This document shows positions 6,104 to 11,074 of a DNA stretch of 11,074 bases, piece by piece (positions within the stretch are counted from its first letter, which is position 1; each line of letters opens with the position of its first letter). The position numbers and the translations under genes were made by a program. Location of the stretch: positions 1 through 11,074 of the forward strand of contig DXZL01000043.1 of the NCBI GenBank assembly GCA_019419725.1, written 5' to 3'. Below the pieces are notes generated by a model. That model saw nothing but the letters and a program-made list of their open reading frames with translations. It made no database searches and was not told the origin of the DNA. Source of the DNA: Veillonella sp. (GTDB lineage Bacteria > Bacillota > Negativicutes > Veillonellales > Veillonellaceae).

Positions 6104-7946
6104 TTTTAGTACCTCCACATTGTTCATAAATAGTATTTAATAAATCGTCGAGAGACTGATTTTGTCGATATAGTTTACCTGCCATAAAGTGATCATACGC
6201 AAAGGATCTATCCCTATTATCTTCAGATTTTTGATAATGATCTAAACCTTTAATATGGTTGAAATCATCTCCTGCGGATTGTATGTCGGTCACCTCTATA
6301 AATTCTTGTTTTGTTACAGGAACATACTCATCCCAGCGGACTGGCACATAATAGGTCCTACCATTACCCGCTCGTACAGGTACTTCATCTATGTGTTCAA
6401 TCGCTCTATACGAATAGGCATCTACCTTAATCACTTCCGAGTCACCTTCATTTTTATGGTGACTAGTCTTAAGGATTGTTTTTACATTATTACGCTCCGA
6501 CGCATCAGGGGGAACAAATAAATTGAGTCCCATTTTATTCGCTAGCATTTCTGTAATGTAATCATTATATTTGAAAGCATAAGATTTACCATAAATATAA
6601 TCATTAGATGCCATCTGTTGATACACAGGAATTGCTAAAATTGGCAGGAATGAGAAATACATGTGATCAAAGTAACTACAGTTGTAATTAATGAACTTTT
6701 CTTTAATCTTTTCAAATGAAAAATCATAATATTGAGATGGCGATGTATCAAAATCCCAGTTTTGAGAGTTATCAGCTTTAATCTCATTAATTTTACATTC
6801 TTTGTTAAATATAAAATCATCGCCATACGGTGAGTTTTCAAAGATATCCTTGTAGTTGCTTTGTGCTAACGGCGTAAACAATACGCGGAATTCAACTTCA
6901 TTATTTCGATCTAATGCATTAAATTGAGCATCAAACTCTTCATTGGCTAAGGCTTGGAAATTACCTCCGTCCTCCAATGAATCTTGCCCTTTCTTTCTAA
7001 GACTAGCAATGCCTTTCGCTAATCGACTCTTGGCACCACCAAAATTAAAGAATCCTTTTTCCGGTGGTTTTCTATGGAATGTTAAATTAGGTGCCGCATG
7101 ATTACCATACACTAAAGATACTCTATTTGCATAATATGGACCAGGTTGTCGTACGACTGCACGTAGTGTTTCATTAACATCTCTAGTCTTCAAATTCCCA
7201 TTAGAATCTACATACTCCTCTGTATAGGTAACATCTAATGTTCCTTCATAGGTATAGTCGTCCAGCCAGTGGATTATGCGCTTAAGAAATACAAAGGGAT
7301 TTCCTAAAATCTCGCCAGACGCAATATCTAATGTGGAATGATTCACATCGCCTTTTTCTAAAAATCCATAATCTTTAACAAGTTGTTCATATCGTTCAAT
7401 ATTAAAGTTAGAATCCATATGAATAAAAGGAATCGCCTTTTTTAGGAGTTCCATAGTCATTTCACTATGAAAGAGATTATTCAAAGGCGACATCATCTCA
7501 TAGCCTTCTTGACGCATTTGAGCTAAGGTCGCATCTAAGTCTTTAAGCTTTTCCTCAAGGCTCTTACTATTGGGCTTAATCCAGTACAGATATAAACCTA
7601 CACATAGAACTAGAACTGCAATACAAATAATGATAGATACAATATCTACATGATCTTGTGAAAACTGATAGATACCATAAATAATGGCCCCTATACCGAT
7701 AACAATATCAATCTTCTTAATAAGTCCAAATCGTTTATATGATGTATTCGATTGATCTCGATTCTCTGATACAGAAGTATATTTATCTATCAATACTTTA
7801 TTGGCATCTATATCTACCTTGGATTGATCGACTAAATCTTGAAAGTACTCCTCGGTGACTTGCTGGAAGGCATCTTTTAACTCTTCCCGATAATACTTAA
7901 GCGGCTCTAGCAATGCTTCATTATATTCATTCGACACGTTACTCAT
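6096..7946 (-). CDS. membrane protein of unknown function, partner of the LemA-like protein
   Basis: I do not recognise this 616-residue protein. Residues 1-70 are charged and helical, a likely coiled coil or helical bundle. Two hydrophobic spans follow (about 79-96 and 101-122), then another charged helical stretch (about 126-150). The remaining 460 residues are hydrophilic with mixed composition, without a signal peptide, Cys pattern or nucleotide-binding motif that I can see. With two spans as a hairpin, both ends lie on the same side, probably the cytoplasm. A beta-rich section is suggested around 231-280 (YEGTLDVTYTEEYVDSNGN, then RAVVRQPGPYY). The ATG at 7946 has AAGGAG 5 nt upstream. 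The last 8 nt overlap the LemA-family start, and the ribosome binding site of that gene lies in the codons for the final residues. Both proteins carry a two-span hairpin, which hints at a shared complex; this is inference. Confidence 0.85.
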   Translation of the reverse strand: MSNVSNEYNEALLEPLKYYREELKDAFQQVTEEYFQDLVDQSKVDIDANKVLIDKYTSVSENRDQSNTSYKRFGLIKKIDIVIGIGAIIYGIYQFSQDHVDIVSIIICIAVLVLCVGLYLYWIKPNSKSLEEKLKDLDATLAQMRQEGYEMMSPLNNLFHSEMTMELLKKAIPFIHMDSNFNIERYEQLVKDYGFLEKGDVNHSTLDIASGEILGNPFVFLKRIIHWLDDYTYEGTLDVTYTEEYVDSNGNLKTRDVNETLRAVVRQPGPYYANRVSLVYGNHAAPNLTFHRKPPEKGFFNFGGAKSRLAKGIASLRKKGQDSLEDGGNFQALANEEFDAQFNALDRNNEVEFRVLFTPLAQSNYKDIFENSPYGDDFIFNKECKINEIKADNSQNWDFDTSPSQYYDFSFEKIKEKFINYNCSYFDHMYFSFLPILAIPVYQQMASNDYIYGKSYAFKYNDYITEMLANKMGLNLFVPPDASERNNVKTILKTSHHKNEGDSEVIKVDAYSYRAIEHIDEVPVRAGNGRTYYVPVRWDEYVPVTKQEFIEVTDIQSAGDDFNHIKGLDHYQKSEDNRDRSFAYDHFMAGKLYRQNQSLDDLLNTIYEQCGGTKNG

Positions 7947-8198
7947 TCCCTCTCCTTAATGAATCGTACAGTAAGTAATACATCTATACGTTTCCATTAT
8001 GCCTCATATTCTGAAATAACAGCCTCTTATACTTATAAGCTTTCAAATTTTTACTTAATTATAAATATCCTAAATTATAAATTAGTATATCAATTAAGAA
8101 AACCTCCGTAAAGTAATAATACTATTTATAACACTTTAAGGTAATAATACTCTCCATTGCACTATAAGGGAAAACTACTATTCATAAAGGTATAAAGC
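7947..8198. other. gene-free AT-rich stretch upstream of the 616-residue protein gene
   Basis: No open frame with a ribosome binding site is present on either strand. Several TATAAT-like sequences occur on the minus strand (for example 8074-8079 and 8058-8063), but none has a well-spaced -35 box, so I cannot name the promoter of the downstream gene. A GGAGG on the minus strand near 8102-8107 leads to no usable frame. The right part holds the 28-bp tandem repeat described separately, and the edge is the korB terminator. Confidence 0.6.
8109..8192. repeat. three degenerate tandem repeats of 28 bp
   Basis: Units start at 8109, 8137 and 8165, exactly 28 bp apart. The first 15 bases are the conserved part: TAAAGTAATAATACT, TAAGGTAATAATACT and TAAGGGAAAACTACT (14/15 identity between the first two, 12/15 between the last two). 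A further TAAAG begins in phase at 8193, at the edge of the terminator. The second half of each unit is poorly conserved apart from CACT at the end of units 1 and 2. The block lies about 160-250 bp upstream of the 616-residue protein gene and could hold protein-binding sites. Confidence 0.5.
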
Positions 8199-8236
8199 AA
8201 AAACCCCTCTTTACTGGACATCCAGTAAAGAGGGGT
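8199..8236 (-). terminator. strong terminator of korAB
   Basis: A perfect inverted repeat (8203-8218 and 8221-8236) forms a stem of up to about 15 bp with a minimal loop at its tip. On the minus strand it is followed by TTTTT (8199-8203) and then GCTTT. It begins 31 nt after the korB stop codon and has the form of a strong rho-independent terminator. Confidence 0.92.
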
Positions 8237-8267
8237 ACAGACCATAAATGATCCAATTTAAATAAGA

Positions 8268-9140
8268 TTATTTAAATTGATTACAAAGGCTATCGAATAG
8301 CGCTTGATCTGGTTTTACAACGTCTTCAGTTAATGGACGAGGATGTGGACCACCATTTGCTGCAGCCATAGCTTTTTCGAAGGAAGGTTTAGTAGTATCT
8401 TGGTAGATAAGACCAGTAACCAAACCATTTGTTTCACCCAAAGTTTTAAGTGCTGCTGCACGATCTGTTGGGTCGTAACCTTCTGGCAATGCAACTAAGT
8501 GTTCTTTGAACCAGTCATAGCTGTTGTGTTTATTATATGTAACACATGGGCTGAATACGTTAATGAAGGAGAAGCCTTCATGATCCATTGCTTGTTGAAT
8601 CAAATCAACAAGTTCTGCACGGTTAATCATGTAACCTTGTGCTACGAATGTAGCACCTGCAGCGATTGCAGTTTCACAAACGGACAATGGAGATTCGAAT
8701 GCCCCACGAGGAGTTGTTTTTGTAACAAAACCGATATCGGAACGAGGGGATGCTTGACCTTTAGTCAAACCATATACATGGTTATCCATTACAACATATG
8801 TCATGTTTACATTACGTTTGAAAGCATGGATAGTGTGACCCATACCGATAGCGAACGCATCGCCATCACCAGAGCAAGCGATAACTTCTAAGTCTTGGTT
8901 AGCAAGTTTAACGCCTTGTGCGTAAGGAAGCGCACGGCCATGAGTTGTATGCGCGCCATATGCGTAGAAATAACCACCGATACGGCTAGAGCAACCGATA
9001 CCGGAAATTACTGCTAATTTTTCTGGTGGAATATTTTTCGCTACTACAGCGTCAGTAATCGCTGCTTGAACCCCATAATGGCCACAGCCTGGACACCAGT
9101 TAGGACGAATATCGTTTCTGTAATCTTTAGCTGTTGTCAT
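8268..9140 (-). CDS. korB: 2-oxoacid:ferredoxin oxidoreductase, beta subunit
   Basis: This 290-residue subunit binds thiamine diphosphate and an Fe-S cluster in an enzyme that oxidatively decarboxylates a 2-oxoacid to acyl-CoA with reduction of ferredoxin; the reaction is reversible. Visible motifs (numbered from the ATG at 9140) are CPGCGH (16-21), GIGCSSR (47-53), the thiamine-diphosphate motif GDGDAFAIG (91-99) and DNHVYGLTKGQ (119-129). A further Cys in FSPCVTYN completes the set of four expected cluster ligands. The start at 9140 has AAGGAGG 9 nt upstream; an ATG eight codons earlier (9164) lies inside korA without a site. It begins 1 nt after the korA stop, so the two subunits are co-translated. 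The two-gene form with a fused gamma-alpha subunit is typical of 2-oxoglutarate oxidoreductases, but pyruvate or another 2-oxoacid cannot be excluded. Confidence 0.92.
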   Translation of the reverse strand: MTTAKDYRNDIRPNWCPGCGHYGVQAAITDAVVAKNIPPEKLAVISGIGCSSRIGGYFYAYGAHTTHGRALPYAQGVKLANQDLEVIACSGDGDAFAIGMGHTIHAFKRNVNMTYVVMDNHVYGLTKGQASPRSDIGFVTKTTPRGAFESPLSVCETAIAAGATFVAQGYMINRAELVDLIQQAMDHEGFSFINVFSPCVTYNKHNSYDWFKEHLVALPEGYDPTDRAAALKTLGETNGLVTGLIYQDTTKPSFEKAMAAANGGPHPRPLTEDVVKPDQALFDSLCNQFK

Positions 9141-9141
9141 A

Positions 9142-10893
9142 TTATAGGACCTCCTTAATAGCATTTTTCACATAACTTTTTGTGAATGGATTACCATCGT
9201 ATTTCAAGCAGCTGGAAATTTTAGATTTCTTATGCATGTTGATTTTAAATAAGTTAGTCAATTGACCTGTAGCATTGTGCTCAACGATAACCACTTTTTT
9301 CGCAGCATCCATGAATGGTTGTAATTGTTTAGCTGGGAATGGTTTAATCAAGCGCAATTGTAAGTGGTTAACTTTAACGCCTTCTTGATCGAATTCAGCA
9401 ACTGCTTCTTCGATAGCACCACGGCTAGAAGCCATACCTACAACGAGTACATCTGCTTCGTCGTATTTAGCGTTATTCAAGAATGGTTCATAGTTATCAG
9501 CTACAGTTTCCAATTTGCGGAAGCGTTTATCAGTTTGCGCTACGTGCATTGTAGGTGCTTCTGCTGGTTTACCTTCTTCATTATGTTCTAGACCTGTGGA
9601 AAGGAATAGACCGTTTTTCATGCCAGGAATTGTACGTGGAGAAATACCATCTTCAGTCAATTCAAAGCGTTTGAAATAGTGAGGTTGTTCCAATTCAGGA
9701 AGATCAGCTTCTTTCATCATTTTACCGCGGTTAATAGGTACACGGTTCAAGTCGAAGGAAGGAACAGATTGTTTATTCAAACCTTGTTGTAAGTCAGGCA
9801 TGAAGATAACTGGGCATTGGTACATTTCTGCCAAGTTGAAAGCTTTTTGAATTTCATAGAAGCATTCTTCGATAGATGTTGGAGAAATTACGATACCAGC
9901 GTAATCGCCATGTGCATTGTAGCAAGCCGCATCAATATCGGATTGTTCAACCTTTGTTGCCATACCTGTGGATGGACCAGAACGTTGAACGTCGATAACA
10001 ACCATTGGCAATTCAGCCATGGAAGCCATGGATAAGGATTCAGCCATCAAGGAAAGACCAGGACCAGAAGTACATGTGAAGCCACGAACACCTGCGTATA
10101 CGCCGCCCATAGCTGTCATGCATGCTGCGATTTCGTCCTCTGTTTGAACGATTGTAGCACCCAATTTATCCATGTTTTTAATCATATATTCCATTACTTC
10201 AGATGCTGGAGTAATAGGATAAGATGCCATGAAACGGGAACCCGCTGCAATAGCACCTAACGCACACGCTTCATTACCTAATAAGAACATTTGATCTTTC
10301 TTACCAGGAGCTGGCAATGTATCGATTTCAACATCACCTAATTTTTCCATTACAAGGCCATAACCATCGTCAAAAGCAGCCAAGTTTTTATCCACGATTT
10401 CTTGGGATTTTTTCGCAAATTTAGCAGCAATCGCATCTTTGAACATCTTAGTATCGAAACCAAGAAGTGCTACAGACATACCAAGTGCTACGATGTTACG
10501 CATCAACATGGAACCTTGTTTCATTGCCGTTTCAGAGATTGGCAAGGACAAGCAATTAACCTTTGTACCTTCAAATTTAGAGAAGTCAGGATTTACTTTG
10601 CTGTCACAGATGATGTAACCGCCATCACGAACTTCGGAACCATGCATATCAACTGTTTCTTGATCAAGGGAAAGCAAGAAGTCTACGCCTTCACCAATGG
10701 ACATAACTTGTTCTAATGCAACGCGCAATGCGAATGTAGTATGACCACCTTTGATACGAGATGCAAATAAACGTTGGCTATACAAGGAATAACCTTCTTT
10801 AGCGAGGATTGTCGCCATGATTTCGCCACAACTCTCAATACCTTCACCTTGTTGGCCGCCCATTTTCCAGATAAAATCTTTACGTTTTTGCAA
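9142..10893 (-). CDS. korA: 2-oxoacid:ferredoxin oxidoreductase, fused gamma-alpha subunit
   Basis: This 583-residue subunit joins the gamma domain (about 8-185; GGQQGEG at 12-18 and RLFASRIKGGH) to the alpha domain (about 205-583; YPITPASE at 225-232, TSGPG at 275-279, RSGPSTG at 304-310). YPITP is the hallmark of the alpha subunit, which helps hold the thiamine cofactor on KorB. With KorB it should form the soluble enzyme making or using succinyl-CoA and reduced ferredoxin in anaerobic carbon metabolism. No ferredoxin-like delta subunit is encoded here. The longest frame begins with GTG at 10902, but that GTG directly abuts AAGGAGG; a TTG at 10893 lies 9 nt from it and is the likelier start. 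A leader of roughly 90 nt follows the promoter near 10990-11015. korB follows after 1 nt. Confidence 0.92.
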   Translation of the reverse strand: MQKRKDFIWKMGGQQGEGIESCGEIMATILAKEGYSLYSQRLFASRIKGGHTTFALRVALEQVMSIGEGVDFLLSLDQETVDMHGSEVRDGGYIICDSKVNPDFSKFEGTKVNCLSLPISETAMKQGSMLMRNIVALGMSVALLGFDTKMFKDAIAAKFAKKSQEIVDKNLAAFDDGYGLVMEKLGDVEIDTLPAPGKKDQMFLLGNEACALGAIAAGSRFMASYPITPASEVMEYMIKNMDKLGATIVQTEDEIAACMTAMGGVYAGVRGFTCTSGPGLSLMAESLSMASMAELPMVVIDVQRSGPSTGMATKVEQSDIDAACYNAHGDYAGIVISPTSIEECFYEIQKAFNLAEMYQCPVIFMPDLQQGLNKQSVPSFDLNRVPINRGKMMKEADLPELEQPHYFKRFELTEDGISPRTIPGMKNGLFLSTGLEHNEEGKPAEAPTMHVAQTDKRFRKLETVADNYEPFLNNAKYDEADVLVVGMASSRGAIEEAVAEFDQEGVKVNHLQLRLIKPFPAKQLQPFMDAAKKVVIVEHNATGQLTNLFKINMHKKSKISSCLKYDGNPFTKSYVKNAIKEVL

Positions 10894-10986
10894 GAGATTC
10901 ACCCTCCTTAGGATAAAAATTACACTGCTGACAAGAGTCTACCTTACTATGTTAATGTTTTATAGTACGAACCTGTCTATATCGTC

Positions 10987-11015
10987 ATTGTATCATGTAT
11001 ATTTTGGGTTTACAA
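10987..11015 (-). promoter_or_regulatory. promoter of korAB
   Basis: On the minus strand a -35 box TTGTAA (11010-11015) and a -10 box TACAAT (10987-10992) are exactly 17 nt apart, and TGA directly before the -10 box gives an extended -10 element. Transcription should begin near 10980. The leader contains a 6-bp dyad TACTAT/ATAGTA (10945-10950 and 10962-10967) of unknown meaning. Confidence 0.65.
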
Positions 11016-11074
11016 TGTATCATTTCACATAATAATAGGTATAAATTAAGGCATTATAACTAAAAATTATAAGA

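Noticed and set aside
6635..6841. 68-codon minus-strand frame inside the 616-residue protein gene
   Set aside because: It is a shadow frame of the longer gene, which has a good ribosome binding site.
8109..8192. CRISPR array
   Set aside because: The 28-bp units are degenerate and directly adjacent, without unique spacers between conserved repeats, and no cas genes are present.
10945..10967. The korA leader dyad as another copy of the MATE operator
   Set aside because: The arms are TACTAT then ATAGTA with an 11-nt gap, the reverse arrangement of the TAGTAT then ATACTA element, so the resemblance is superficial.
1029..11032. Plus-strand open frames opposite the named genes (for example 1983-2402, 8499-8891, 10402-10716)
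   Set aside because: They lie antisense to well-supported genes, lack convincing ribosome binding sites and their translations look like composition artefacts.

Overview
The window reads as an ordinary chromosomal segment of an anaerobic, AT-rich member of the Negativicutes, most likely Veillonella or a close relative. The reasons are a tandem pair of divergent CobT homologues (the ArsAB arrangement known from Sporomusa), a ferredoxin-dependent 2-oxoacid oxidoreductase with a fused gamma-alpha subunit, AT-rich intergenic DNA and strong AGGAGG-type ribosome binding sites. The genus is inferred from gene content; no ribosomal RNA is present to confirm it. Every supported gene lies on the minus strand, so transcription runs from high to low coordinates.

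Layout in transcription order (right to left): a sigma70-type promoter at about 10990-11015 drives korA-korB (10893-8268), a 2-oxoacid:ferredoxin oxidoreductase, closed by a strong terminator at 8199-8236. A gene-free AT-rich stretch (7947-8198) holds a degenerate 28-bp tandem repeat. Then comes a two-gene unit: a 616-residue membrane protein of unknown function and an overlapping LemA-family gene. A MATE-family exporter follows, with two copies of a dyad-symmetric element in its promoter and leader. Next is tyrA (prephenate dehydrogenase), preceded by a 14-bp-stem hairpin only 19 nt from its start codon. Then arsA-arsB, a translationally coupled pair of CobT-like phosphoribosyltransferases with its own candidate promoter and a terminator at 612-640. 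Last is a tRNA operon, Gly-Asn-Lys-Glu-Val-Gly, with two tandem promoters; the final Gly gene is cut by the window edge.

The most interesting metabolic point is the arsAB pair. In Sporomusa ovata, ArsAB activates phenol or p-cresol as the lower ligand of cobamides. Here it sits directly downstream of tyrA, the gene for the committed step to tyrosine, which is a possible source of those phenols. The least understood part is the 616-residue membrane protein plus LemA unit. Three start sites differ from the longest open frame when the ribosome binding site is considered: korA (TTG at 10893), korB (ATG at 9140) and the lemA-like gene (ATG at 6103).
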